From Arabidopsis thaliana (Eukaryota; Streptophyta; Magnoliopsida; Brassicales; Brassicaceae), in NCBI RefSeq assembly GCF_000001735.4, contig NC_003071.7:6565151-6629150 (forward strand): a stretch of 64,000 nt of DNA, read 5' to 3'. The notes under the pieces were generated by a model. The model worked only from the letters and a program-made list of their open reading frames with translations, was not told where the DNA came from and did not search any database. Made by a program: the position numbers and the translations under genes. This document shows positions 42,096 to 53,712 of the stretch, in pieces (position 1 is the first letter of the stretch; every line of letters begins with the position of its first letter).

Positions 42096-42710
42096 TCTAT
42101 CACGAAAGCATATGCAAAAGAGGTAAACACTAAATCAGAACCAAAATCTATTACGAAATAGTATAACGAATTCACATAAGCAAATCTATCACGAAACAGT
42201 ATAACGAATTCAAAAGGATTTTAGAACAGTATAACGAATGTACAAGGATTTTAGAAACAAATTCAATCATCAAATCTCAAACAAAATTCAAATTCGAAGC
42301 TGAAGCAAATGTCAAACTGTCGATTGAATCAGGATTCAAATAACGAATTCACATAATCAACAACAAAAATCGAATAAACCAATTCGAAAACGAAGATTTA
42401 AGCTAACATTATAAAATCAAACCTGGGAAACGCAAGAGATTCGACGACGACACACAGCTCTACTTACGACGGCGAAGATGGGTTTTCACGGCGAGTAAAC
42501 TCACTATTTCCGACGGCATGGGATTCAACGGCATTCACAATTTCCGATGGAGGAAGAAGAGAGAGAGTGAAGAAATGAATTAGGTCTGTGGGTAGCTCAT
42601 TAAAGGTAATTTGGGGAGAAAAGTATTAGAAAGGGTAGAAATGAAAGTGGGAAAAAAAAGGGTAGAGTTGCAAAAGGGCATTGAGAAAAGGGCATTAGAG
42701 TGAATTATTC

Positions 42711-42719
42711 TAATTCTTT
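42711..42719. repeat. Target-site duplication of VANDAL copy B, right
   Basis: TAATTCTTT, identical to 27211-27219. It is followed by GACATACAATTGTTAGTAATT, a near copy of the sequence left of the element, so the insertion hit a region that already had a short direct repeat. Confidence 0.92.
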
Positions 42720-43476
42720 TGACATACAATTGTTAGTAATTATTTAACTGGCCTATTCTACTTTATAAATAGGTTTTTGTGCAAAACAATTCTCAAAATC
42801 TTCTATTTTTGTAATTTTATTTTTCACGTCCAAAAAATACAGAATTATCATAGGAAGTTAAAAATAATACGCAATATAGTTTTTTCGCTATTGTCAAATT
42901 CTCAAAATTTTGCTAAATAATATATCAAATCGAAGACTTCGAGATGATAAGGTCAACTATATCATTAGATTTTTTAAAAACAAATGTAAGTAATCGTAAA
43001 AACGTTTACAATATATATATATAAAATTTAAAAATGAGGTTTATTGTCTACTATTTTAAATTTCATGAGATTATTTTGTATTTTTTCGACGTATATGGTA
43101 AAATTGTAAAAATAGACGACTTTGATAATTGTTTTGTATAAAACCCTTATAATTAGTTGACGTAATATACAGCTAAAAACTTTTAGTACAGTCTACAATT
43201 ATAGTGAATGAATCACTCTTCTTCGACTTAAAAAAAGATAGTATAACAAACTCAAATTTCCTAAAAGAATAGTAAGTTAGTTACACACACATTGTAGTTT
43301 GTTTTAATGACAAAATAAAAGAAAGACCGGTCGTAGTTTCTTCTACCAACATATAAAATAAAAATACCAAGTCGCATTTGTACAAAACTTAGATAATGGG
43401 ACACTGCCGAAGAAAAGGTCTTTGATTGACCAATCACCATCTTGATTATTTTTCTCACAAATCCATTTATTTTCTC
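42720..43476. other. Upstream region of BSP copy 3, no gene
   Basis: This AT-rich DNA has no recognised coding sequence. It includes the proximal promoter of the next gene. Confidence 0.5.
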
Positions 43477-43484
43477 TATAAATA
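43477..43484 (+). promoter_or_regulatory. TATA box of BSP copy 3
   Basis: TATAAATA lies 62 bp before the start codon, with a short A-rich leader. Spacing matches BSP copy 2. Confidence 0.65.
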
Positions 43485-43538
43485 CATCCATCTAAATCAA
43501 AACAGATCATTGTCCCAAAATACAAGCAAAATACAAAG

Positions 43539-44216
43539 ATGACGTTTCACAAAATCTTTTTTGTAATCTCTCTGATGCTCGTTGTCTCATTAGTTAATGC
43601 TGTTGACTACTCGGTCGTCGACAATTCCGGTGACTCTACCGGAGGAAGGAGATTCCGGGGAGAGATCGGTGGCATAAGCTACGGCACACAGACACTAAGA
43701 TCTGCGACAGACTTTGTGTGGCGTTTGTTCCAACAAACCAACCCTTCAGACAGAAAGTCAGTTACAAAGATCACACTGTTCATGGAGAACGGTGACGGAG
43801 TAGCGTACAACTCTGCAAACGAGATACATTTCAACGTGGGATATCTCGCGGGTGTATCGGGAGATGTAAAGAGGGAATTTACCGGTGTAGTTTATCATGA
43901 GGTGGTCCATTCTTGGCAGTGGAACGGTGCGGGTCGGGCTCCGGGTGGGCTTATCGAAGGGATAGCGGATTACGTGAGGCTGAAAGCGGGTTACGCTCCA
44001 AGTCATTGGGTCGGGCCTGGTCGTGGTGATAGGTGGGATCAAGGTTATGACGTTACCGCGAGGTTCTTGGATTATTGTAACGGTTTGAGGAATGGGTTTG
44101 TGGCCGAGCTGAACAAGAAGATGAGGAATGGTTATAGTGATGGCTTCTTCGTTGATTTGCTTGGGAAAGACGTGAATCAATTATGGAGAGAGTACAAGGC
44201 CAAGTATGGTCAATGA
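43539..44216 (+). CDS. Plant basic secretory protein (BSP) family, copy 3
   Basis: An intact single-exon gene of 225 residues, the same length as copy 1. It starts with a signal peptide (MTFHKIFFVISLMLVVSLVNA) and contains YHEVVHSWQW with HEVVH, then GGLIEGIADYVRLKAGY and a C-terminal VDLLGKDVNQLWREYK. This is the extracellular BSP fold with a putative zinc site. It has its own TATA box. Most differences from copy 1 lie in the middle third. I recall AT2G15220 as the BSP gene next to LIP1, which fits the order here. Confidence 0.95.
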   Translation: MTFHKIFFVISLMLVVSLVNAVDYSVVDNSGDSTGGRRFRGEIGGISYGTQTLRSATDFVWRLFQQTNPSDRKSVTKITLFMENGDGVAYNSANEIHFNVGYLAGVSGDVKREFTGVVYHEVVHSWQWNGAGRAPGGLIEGIADYVRLKAGYAPSHWVGPGRGDRWDQGYDVTARFLDYCNGLRNGFVAELNKKMRNGYSDGFFVDLLGKDVNQLWREYKAKYGQ

Positions 44217-45104
44217 ATACAAACGATACAAAATAATCTCAATATGGTAATGAAAATAAAATAAAATGGTGAATAAAATGAAAAATATGGTGTTGTTAAG
44301 TTTCTATTGGAAAACACATACATTACACTCTTTGTATTAAAATATAAGCTCTTGCTAAAAATGGTATTGTATGTTTAGTCAAAGAAAATATATTGGGGGT
44401 TGATTTAGAACGTTATGTCACTGTTTATTCGTAATCGTGGCCGAATAAAAACTCTTTCTTGTAATTGTCCATTAAGGTATGTGAGAAGAAAAAAGAAGTA
44501 AAATCTATGGGAATATAAAGTTAACGTCTCGCAACAATTAAACGACATGATTAAATAGGTGACTTCGGTCAAAATAAAACTTTGAACAAAGTTAAATAAA
44601 TCAGTCTTTGGAATAATTTGTAATCTCGTGCACGTTTTCAATGGAAACTAAGATTATACATTATATTTGTATTATATTAGAGCTCTTGCCACAAATGGTT
44701 TTGGAAAAACCTCAACACGATTAGATTAATTTATTTTAACATTTAAAAAAAAAAAAAACTTATGCTAATATTAAATATGATTATAGATTAATAAATAGGT
44801 GACTTCGGTCAAAGTAAAACGTTGAACAAAGTTAAATAAACTAGTCTTTAAAATAATTTGTAATCTCTTGTACGTGTCTACTGGAAACCAAGATTATAAA
44901 TTGTATTTCTACTATTTTAAAGCTTTCGCCACAAATTTTGTTTTGGAAGAGATCGATTCCATCATTATATTTTTTTTGGAGTGAATCTCTAGTTCGACAA
45001 AAATTGTTTTTGTTATTATTGACCACGAGTTGATTTTTCGAAAGTTTCGTGCAACCCTATCAGATAATTTTCCAAACCTTTATCTTTATTTTGATGTATT
45101 TTCT
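44217..45104. repeat. 3' flank of BSP copy 3 with a 240-bp direct duplication
   Basis: The stretch starting AATAGGTGACTTCGGTCAAA (about 44553) recurs at about 44793. Both continue for roughly 160 bases through TTGAACAAAGTTAAATAAA, TGGAAAC and GCCACAAAT words with moderate divergence. No gene is seen. Confidence 0.7.
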
Positions 45105-45937
45105 AAGGCCTCACTGGTTTAAACGCAATGGGTACGGTTGCGGTTGCGGGAGTTTGCGGAAATGGGCGGTTGCAGTTTCAAGCGTTATCAAGCGTTTTGA
45201 ACGATTGGTTGAGCGTTTGATAATGGGTACGTTTGCGGGAGTTTTATGACTGGTAAACCAGTGGGTACGATAGTAATTAAATAAAAAATAACCAAAATAA
45301 ATATAATATATTACTATTAAAAGAAATAAATATACAGTATATTATGATAAATTGATAATATTAGAAAACTTGATTTTCTGACCAAATAAAAATACAATAT
45401 ATCACCTTGTCCGACCAAATGATTTTTAATCAAAAAAACAAATCGAAACATGTATTCAATCAAAAAACTAAAAAGAATACAAAATAAAATAAAAACAACG
45501 ATGCTATGAAATAGTTAAAAAATTACACTAGCTAATGAATGAATAAAATGATAGATGATACTTATGTTTGATTCTTGATTTTGATTTTCATCGGATGCCA
45601 TAATTGAGACAATAGGGTTACAATATATTGATTAAGGTTTTCTAATAAAAATAAGATATATCACAGATTAGATTATTTTAATTATAGTGATTAGAGTTTG
45701 GGTGGAAGCCACAATTATTTAATTTAATTAAAAAAGATTTATTTTTAACCTAACCGCTATCGCCCGCAACCGCAAACGCTTGCGGGAAGGAGCTTTTGAA
45801 AACGGACAATTTTGAGCGGTCCAAAGCGATGTCTAGCGGTTTTTATGATTGGTGTCAATCGCTAACAACCGCTAACAATCGCTACCAACCGTAAACGCTG
45901 TGTTTGCGGGTGGTAGAGGGAGAACCAATCAAGCCTT
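45105..45937. mobile_element. Non-autonomous hAT-like element or MITE
   Basis: The ends AAGGCCTCACTGGTT and AACCAATCAAGCCTT are inverted at 12 of 15 positions. Subterminal GCGGTTGCGG-type words on the left mirror CCGCAACCGC-type words on the right. The middle is AT-rich with no gene. I could not confirm a target duplication. Confidence 0.6.
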
Positions 45938-47515
45938 AAGTTCTGGTTTTCTACCTTTTTTGTGTCAAAGGTTTTCATATTTATGATATTTTAAAAATTA
46001 TGTGTAAAACAATAAATTGTGCTAAGCCCAAAAGAGAATAATTGCAGAAACACGATATTAAAAATACAAAAAAAAAAAAAGAGAAAGACCACCCATGCCT
46101 ATTAGAGGAACAACCAACCCATAGGAAAAGATCCATCGGAGCCAAAAAAGTCAAACGCGAAGATGAAAACCACAAAATCTGATGTCCACACTCATGACGG
46201 ATCCAGGTCTAAATCCGTCGTGTGTGGCAGATCTACAGTAAAAAGAGGTGAGGCATTTAAATCCGTTGGCATATCTACAATGAAAGGAGGTGGGACATGT
46301 GTCCCACACTTATTCTTAATAAGTATTTGATTGATCAAATTTTCATATAAATTTTTTTTAATTCATTTGAAAAGATTACTCCATATAAAGATCTAAAATT
46401 TAATTTTTCTCCATTTTTTGAGCTTAATTGCCGGCTGATCCCTTGTTTCTCAAGGAACAATGCTGAGTCGAATCCCATATCTGTCTACGGTGGTGTGGTG
46501 TCTCCTCCAATGATGTAGCGGTAGCTCTTATTTGTCGGTAGAGGTCTCTTTGAGCATGATGCTAGTTGAGGACGTTGGTGGTTGTTTGGAGATCCCCTTG
46601 GCTCAACTGATGAGTTAGAATATGCGGTTACAACGAAGATTGTCGGAGAAACGGTGAGTTTTGTAGTTCTATTTGGTGGTCAACGACTAATCCTGTCATG
46701 AGGGACTATGAGCCAATAAGCCTCTGGATCCACCGTAATGGTTTCTATCAGACCGGATTGATGAGATTTTGACTCGAAAGTTTCTTAGATTTTCTGGTGG
46801 TGGCTTGAGACGTTAAATCCCAGTTTATCAGGTTGCTTAAAATAAGATTCCAAAGTATGATCAACTCTCCAACAACCGGCTCTACATTGTTAGATCCCAT
46901 TTTAAGAAACCTGATAAACTGGGATCTAACAATGCAGAGCCGGTTGTTGGAGAGTTGGTCATACCTTGAAAAGTGTGGCGGGTCTAGTGCATCGGTGGCG
47001 TGATCGACCGAGGAAATTTGAATCTCCTATCGTAGATCGCATGCCTGAGATGCACAAAGCTGTTCTCTTTGAATCCGCCAAAAACTATGTCTGACTCTTT
47101 TGCCTTCAGTCATCACCGAATTCCGATTCTCGAGCCGTCGTCGTCATGAATTTTTTCTTTTACCTTATTTGGTAACTGTTGTCTTGAATATTGACCCGAA
47201 AATCCAAATCTGATTAGATTTTAATAAAAATTAAAAATATATATTATTCTAAAGTTTTTACTAAATTGATATTAATAAGTCAGAGATAATAATGGTAGAA
47301 TCTGATTGTGAAGTTTTAAAGTCATCATGGTCGAATAAAAAACACTTTCGTGTAGTTGTAATCATTCATTAACTAAACTCGTAAGAAATATAACACTTAT
47401 AAACTTACAAATCCACGATAAGAATTTTCTGTTTTGGGGCCTAAAAAATCCACGAGAAGACAAAAAAGGGTAATTTGAAAATTTTCAGATAGAAACAGTC
47501 CCGTCACCGGCGACG
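45938..47515. other. Upstream region of the lipase gene, no gene recognised
   Basis: It holds an extended inverted repeat at 46819-46963 and probably degraded transposon sequence around 46420-47130. The last roughly 100 bases are the lipase leader. No TATA box is obvious. Confidence 0.45.
46819..46963. repeat. Nested inverted repeat (hairpin)
   Basis: Arms 46856-46899 and 46920-46963 are complementary over 44 bases with two mismatches, around a 20-base loop. The loop plus three adjoining bases (46900-46923) is also complementary to 46819-46842 over 24 bases with one mismatch. A transcript could therefore fold in two ways. Confidence 0.9.
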
Positions 47516-50054
47516 ATGAAATGGTTGCTCGTCGCCGTATTGACCTCTCTTACGATCTTCTCCGCCTTAACACAGTCCCATCTCCTCCATGGATCTCCGG
47601 TCAATTCTCTCTGCGCTGATCTCATTCATCCCGCTAATTACTCCTGCACTGAACACAGTGTACAAATCTCATCTTTTATTATCACTCTTTCTTATAATCA
47701 AGATTTCATTGAATCAGTCGTAGAAAAATCTCAACTTTATTTGGTTTTGTAGATTCAAACAAAGGATGGTTACATATTAGCTCTTCAACGTGTAGCTTCT
47801 CTTGGTCCAAGACTTCAATCTGGTCCACCTGTTTTGCTTCAGCACGGTCTCTTTATGGTATATCTTGTTTAAAGGCTTTAACTTTTCTTGGTGAAATTGG
47901 TTTAAAATTGTTAAAAATCGTATCTTTTTTGGTGGGTTTGTTTTGATTATTAGGCTGGAGATGTGTGGTTCTTGAATTCACCAAAAGAGTCACTAGGTTT
48001 CATTCTTGCTGATCATGGGTTTGATGTTTGGGTTGGAAATGTTCGTGGTACACGTTACAGTTATGGACATGTAACTTTGTCTGACACTGATAAGGTATGC
48101 AGAGACTTCTCTTGTCTTGGTTCCTCTTTATGTATGAGCTTCACCTGAAAATGTGCATCTTAGGTTTGGTACACCATCAAATTATGTGTTTCTCTGCTTT
48201 CACTTTTTTTATGTTGAGGAATAGTTTAACATATGGCCATTGTTTATGAGGCTTAATGGTGATTCCTTATACGTGATTTGATGTTATTAAAGTGATTAAT
48301 GCTGGCAAGAACAGGAGATGTGGATAATGTAGTTGACATTATAAGAATATGGCCATAGTTAAGAAAAGTAATGCTTAATTGCTTATATATATGCAGGAGT
48401 TTTGGGACTGGAGTTGGCAAGATTTGGCAATGTATGACTTGGCAGAAATGATTCAGTATCTGTATTCAATTTCAAACTCCAAAATTTTCCTTGTTGGACA
48501 TTCTCAGGTTATTATTCTTCTGAAATCATATAAGTTACCCTTTTGTTGATTTTTAATAAGCTAACTCCTTTTAATTTGTTTGATAGGGGACTATCATGTC
48601 TTTTGCTGCTCTTACTCAGCCGCATGTTGCGGAAATGGTTGAAGCAGCTGCGTTGCTTTGTCCAATATCATATTTGGATCATGTCACAGCTCCTCTTGTT
48701 GAAAGAATGGTTTTTATGCATCTCGATCAGGTATTCTTGGCTCTCGAGCATCATTAAAGCGATTTCAAAGAATCAAGTTAACACGTGTGCTACTGTTTAC
48801 AGATGGTAGTTGCTCTTGGGCTGCATCAAATAAACTTTAGAAGGTTGTGACTTCTGTCTCATCTAGTTATCGTGTGTTGATATAATGTGACGTTTCTTTA
48901 CTAACCATCTGATGGATTTATTCTGTGTTTTCAGTGATATGTTAGTTAAACTTGTTGATTCGTTATGCGAAGGGCATATGGATTGCACTGATTTCCTCAC
49001 ATCCATAACAGGTTTTTCTCTTCCTCTAATCTCCCTGTAGTGAACTGTTGACAAAAAATATTCTCTTTTATATATCGGTTCGGTAAGTGTGAGAAGAAGA
49101 ACATAGAATTACATAAATCAATGTGAAATGGTGGTTTTTTTGGAACTGAAGAAACAAAGGTTTTTAAGATTATGTAATGAGAGCTCTGACCTTCCTTCTA
49201 CAAAACCCTTTTTACACCAAAGCAAGCTTGATTGCCAAATCCCATTAACTGTGCTCATTTGTTATTGCCTCTAGATGACAATAAGGCTTAGTTTCAGCAG
49301 GCATTGTAGTTTATTGATCTATTGACCAGAAACTTCTCTAGCTTCAGCACTTACTATGATTGTTAAAGAGACCAACGGACCATGACACTTAAGCTTGTTT
49401 TGGCAATAATTAGCCTCCATGTCCTGTGATACTTTCTGTATATGATTTTACCCCTTTTTAATCTTTCTTTTCAACTAACATCAATGAATGTCAGGGACGA
49501 ATTGTTGTTTCAACGCCTCGAAGATAGAATACTATCTAGATTACGAGCCTCACCCATCATCTGTCAAGAATATTCGACATCTTTTCCAAAGTAAGATCTC
49601 TAATCCTTGATTTAACTTGTTCATTGCCTTAGTTTTTTGTGTGTTCCATAATCCATAGCCTAGCTTACTTACTCACACTCCCTTTTGATTTCCATACTAA
49701 TGCATTCGATCTTTACGATCATTTACTCCAGTGATTCGGAAGGGAACCTTTGCACAATACGACTACGGGTATTTCAAAAATCTACGGACTTATGGGCTGT
49801 CGAAACCTCCAGAATTCATACTAAGCCACATCCCGGCATCATTACCAATGTGGATGGGGTATGGTGGAACTGATGGTTTAGCAGATGTGACAGATGTGGA
49901 ACATACTCTCGCGGAACTACCTTCCAGTCCAGAGTTACTATATCTTGAGGATTATGGTCACATTGACTTTGTGCTTGGCTCAAGTGCTAAAGAAGATGTC
50001 TATAAGCACATGATTCAATTTTTCAGAGCAAAGGTTAAGTCTAGTAGTTGGTAA
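47516..50054 (+). CDS. LIP1: Acid lipase, alpha/beta hydrolase (Arabidopsis LIP1)
   Basis: Nine exons join in frame to 393 residues: 47516-47659, 47753-47857, 47954-48094, 48397-48507, 48587-48730, 48803-48843, 48935-49011, 49495-49590 and 49732-50054. Residues 1-21 form a signal peptide. The lipase-associated N-terminal region ([20 protein letters not shown]) is followed by the oxyanion-side HG motif (LLQHGLF). The nucleophile elbow GHSQG has Ser166 and is split by intron 4. Probable acid and base are Asp334 (GGTDG) and His363 (YGHIDF). Length and order match the gastric/lysosomal-type acid lipase family, which hydrolyses triacylglycerol. The sequence matches my memory of AT2G15230, a gibberellin-responsive epidermal lipase acting in germination. 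It converges on the UNC-50 gene. Confidence 0.96.
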
Positions 50055-50829
50055 AATACTAAATACTCTGTTCTGCTTTGCACATATTTATCTTCCACAA
50101 ATATATGTACACATCTGATTGTAAATATTTTCCTATTGAACTAAATTTTCTGCTTCAAAGAGCTACTTAGCACCAATCTAGACATGAACAGATAGAACAA
50201 TCCAGTAACTCAAGTGAAATAGATTGGTCGTCGATGAGTTTAGATAAATTACAAGACAGACACCTTCTGTTATTATTACGTTTACATGTTGTTAAACCAG
50301 ATATTGTTTGTGTGGATAAGTTAATTTGGTTGGATGCAGCAGCGTTTAGATGCAAAATTGATAGCAATCAAAAACAACTTTTTGATCTTTAAGATGAAAA
50401 AGAGTGAGCAGTTGGATACAAATTTTGTATCCAAAGATAACATAAGCCATTAACCTTAGAGAGATGATCATCAGATCAAATATCTGACCGGTCCTTCCTT
50501 TAGTACAACTTTCCAGAATCTGCGAGATCATGATTTTGTACTTATGACTCAATGACAGTCGCAACACGTAACGTATGAATGACCGCAAAAGAAAGATGCC
50601 AAAAAAACCACTACATTTAACAGAGCACTTGCTAAGAGGGGTCATGTTTAGAAAATGTTACTGGTCTATTAAGTAGCCTTTTGAAGTTGTACCAGAAACT
50701 GAGCATTACGATGATCTGTTACGGGTAAAAAAGGGAAAATCATTACTCTCTCAATCTTCTTGTTCCTTACTTTAATGATGTATGTGCAGTGCAAAAGCCC
50801 TAAGGATTCCACTGATGTGGCTGTTTTTT
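50055..50829. other. Convergent 3' region between lipase and UNC-50 genes
   Basis: This region should hold both 3' UTRs. No further coding exon is needed, because both frames close with stops at its edges. Short open stretches here lack support. Confidence 0.6.
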
Positions 50830-53712
50830 TTATAACCTTTGGCTGAAGTACATGTTCATGAAATATCTTGACGGGTTGAATCCGCTTAAGATAACTGCAA
50901 AAATGGAGAATAAACATAAGATGATGTATACGCCTTTTCAGGAAGAAGATATCTGTGAAACCAATGATTCTGATTGAGCTTACGAATAGGAGACAGGACA
51001 ATGACAACTCCGATTGGGTAGAGGAAGAATGTTGTTCGCTCCAAAAATGGAAGCACTGTATGGATTCATAACAAACTTTCTTGTTAGTTCAAGAGTTATA
51101 CAACGGATCAATAGTGAAAGAAGGAAACAAGTGATCTTAGGGGACTCACCGTCATATCCTAGGAAGTTAAGATAATGGTAGTACGAAGCCCCGACCATGA
51201 AAAGCAGATTCGATAGCAGTAAAGGGATGAATCCGTGTGCTATCAGGAGCGGTGATAAGAAGTAATGTACGACTGCAAAATACAAGATGAAACTGTAAGT
51301 AATATATCTCTTTTTGCAGAGATCTTAACTTCAGGAGGGGTTGGAGAATTGAATAATGTATTTGAAACTGGGTTTACCGTAGAGCAGCACAAACATTGGA
51401 AAGAACGAGTTGCAGTGAACATCAAATGTATACAGCCTACAGAGAAAGGCATAAAAGAAAATTCATGAACATCTCACACAGATAGAGATTATAAAAAAAG
51501 AGAAACTATGGTAAGGATACTGAACTACAAACACGAAACTTTCTGTTTTGGAGGTTCTAACTCATCTTCTAGAGGAAAAAATCAACCAAAGAAAGGAGGT
51601 GAAGGTGAAAAGATAAGATTCAGTCCATAAACTTACCATTCAACGCGTTGTTCCACCACATGACTGTTTGGAGTCTCCTCGCGAAGGTAAGAATTTGTCA
51701 AAAACCTGATAATCCATATCTTGCGTCAGAGAAACCGTGTAGATTTGATATAAGAAACGACTCAAACTGTGGTAGAATTACAAGGAAGAAAACTATAGAG
51801 CAGGATTCAGGTTTGTGCAAGAGTGGTATTCACAAAACCAGCAATGTTCACAAGACGGGTTTCAGTACCAAATCTTAAGAGTGCTTGTCTTGCATGATAT
51901 AATAAGCAAAACAAGAATAATAAGATCAGATAAGCAACTCCAGTAGTAAAGGTAGTAACAGTCTTTATAGCACGAATGAGAATAACAGACATCGAGCAAG
52001 CATAACATTTAAGTTGCATAAGAGTTTGCACCAACAAATGTATATGCCTATGCAATAATAGAAATTACTTACCAACAGCATGTAGCTATAACTGCTCCGG
52101 TGATTAAGAAATGGGTGAACAAAACTGAAACGACTACGACGACGGCATGAGAGCTACTATGGTCATACCTGAAGTATAGACATAATCAACGAAAATCAGA
52201 AAACGAAATCGTTTTCCAAGGCAATTATTATCTCTCATACTCTAAACCTTCAAATATACAAAACACTTACGTGACACAATAGGCTACAGTTGCAACAACA
52301 AGAAGCAGGCTACAGATCACAATAAACGCAGGGTCATCACGTGCCCATTGGTTCTTAGTTTCTGAGAGAAAGAAAAAATAAGAGTAATTAAAGCAAATGC
52401 ACTAAAAATTTCAAGCCATACCATACTTGAGCTTATCCTTAACAGATACTAGCATTAATTTTGAGTAAAGACGACGAGGAGATTATGCAAAAAGCTGGAC
52501 AGCTAGAAAAGGTCACAAGGGGATGCTTCTCCACTTGCTAGGTATTCATTGTAAAAGTGGATGGCTCAAGGTACTTTCAGAAACAGAAAGGTAAATCAAA
52601 TAGAAGAAAAATAAAAGCTGGTTGCAGTAGCATAAGGGTTCGCTATTGAAAGTTGAGCTTACGTTTGTGATACTTAGTGTGTTGATAGCTGATGCCATAG
52701 CGCCGCCCCCATGCAAAAAATACAAAAAGTGCGAGAATAAGAACTGGAAATTAAGCCACCGCATAGTAACTGAACTAAAACTATTCCAAATTGTTGGATT
52801 AGACTACCCTATTGATCTTCCCAAAAGAACATATAAGCCTTACAGAGAGTTAAAACTCTCTTCCATTTCTTATTGCAAAGGTGCAGTGAAACCATCTCAA
52901 ACTCTATTCACTTAGAACCACAGTTAAATGGTAATTCCATCCTAATCCGCCCTCTAGTAAAAGCCTGGGTAACTTTTCCATTTTTGCCATTTTGAGAACC
53001 TTACAAGTTCTAGGTTTTCCCTTATCATCCTTTCAAATGGAACATTTTGATGGTAATCGTTCAAAAGGAACCTTCAAGATAGGAAATGAAAGTATTTCAA
53101 AGACTTACACAACTTTCGGAGATGTACAAAGGTTAAGCATTTGCCAGAAAGTATATTCAACATCCATTTGCTGCCACTGCAATGACCAAAAAAGGACTGA
53201 TCACAAAACTGAGAACGAAAAAAGAGTTTCATAGCCCAATAGTCAAACTCGAACACAATGTAATATGCATCATAGTGTATGATCACATAAACAAATTTCA
53301 CCATTCATACATCAATGCTTACAAATTCCCAAACTCATAAGAAGAAAAATGTTACAGAATCCTCAAACAATCTTGTTTAATCATCAGATCATAACACTCC
53401 AACAAAACATCCAGAAAGTGATCTATACAGCCACTTCATCAGTAATTGCTAAATCTAAGTGACACTGCGGAGCCAAAATATCAAATCGATTCAGCTAAAT
53501 CCGAGGTTTTCTCATCCTCTACCACCGTAATTCGATCTAAGAGAATGAAGAATCTATCTAAAAATCGACCTAAATCTGAGATCAATCCACGATAAGCTCG
53601 AGATGTTTATGAGTAAGAGAACCTTAACGATACGACGAAAGTACTGAAGGAACATTGGATTAGCTCGGGATGAAGAAGATGAAGAACGAGATCTGGAAGT
53701 TGTGGGCAACAT
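50830..53712 (-). CDS. UNC-50 family membrane protein
   Basis: Ten exons on the minus strand join in frame to 252 residues: 53712-53623, 53176-53109, 52688-52663, 52361-52271, 52168-52073, 51705-51637, 51436-51378, 51272-51150, 51055-50984 and 50894-50830. The product has a Ser-rich N-terminus, then WQQMD and FWQMLNLCTSPKVVYQHTKY. Five or so hydrophobic segments follow (for example FIVICSLLLVVATVAYCV, FTHFLITGAVIATCCW, PMFVLLYVVHYFLSPLL and YPIGVVIVLSPILILSGFNP), as in UNC-50/GMH1 proteins. Those proteins sit in the Golgi or inner nuclear membrane and help sort membrane cargo; the plant role is little known. The length is the family norm. It corresponds to AT2G15240 as I recall. Confidence 0.95.

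Larger units (their letters stand above)
27220..42710. mobile_element. VANDAL-type Mutator-like element, copy B (complete ends, 15.5 kb)
   Basis: The left terminus is GGGAGATTTGC and the right terminus is GTGAATTATTC, with a perfect 9-bp duplication outside. It carries a DUF1985-Ulp1-like gene (+), a DUF1985-J-domain gene (+) and a transposase (-) with a complete open frame. All three genes are bordered and split by TTTACAA...TTTTAAA motif arrays. The first two genes carry stop codons, splice-site changes and small deletions; the transposase does not. The ends are not inverted repeats, but both are rich in short pyrimidine/purine words (CCCTT on the left, AAGGG on the right). The family resembles Arabidopsis VANDAL elements; I cannot name the exact subfamily from memory. 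Confidence 0.92.

Noticed and set aside
45105..45937. 8-bp target duplication for the GCGGTTGCGG element
   Set aside because: Flanking octamers on the two sides do not match at any end I tried, so only the inverted ends are reported.
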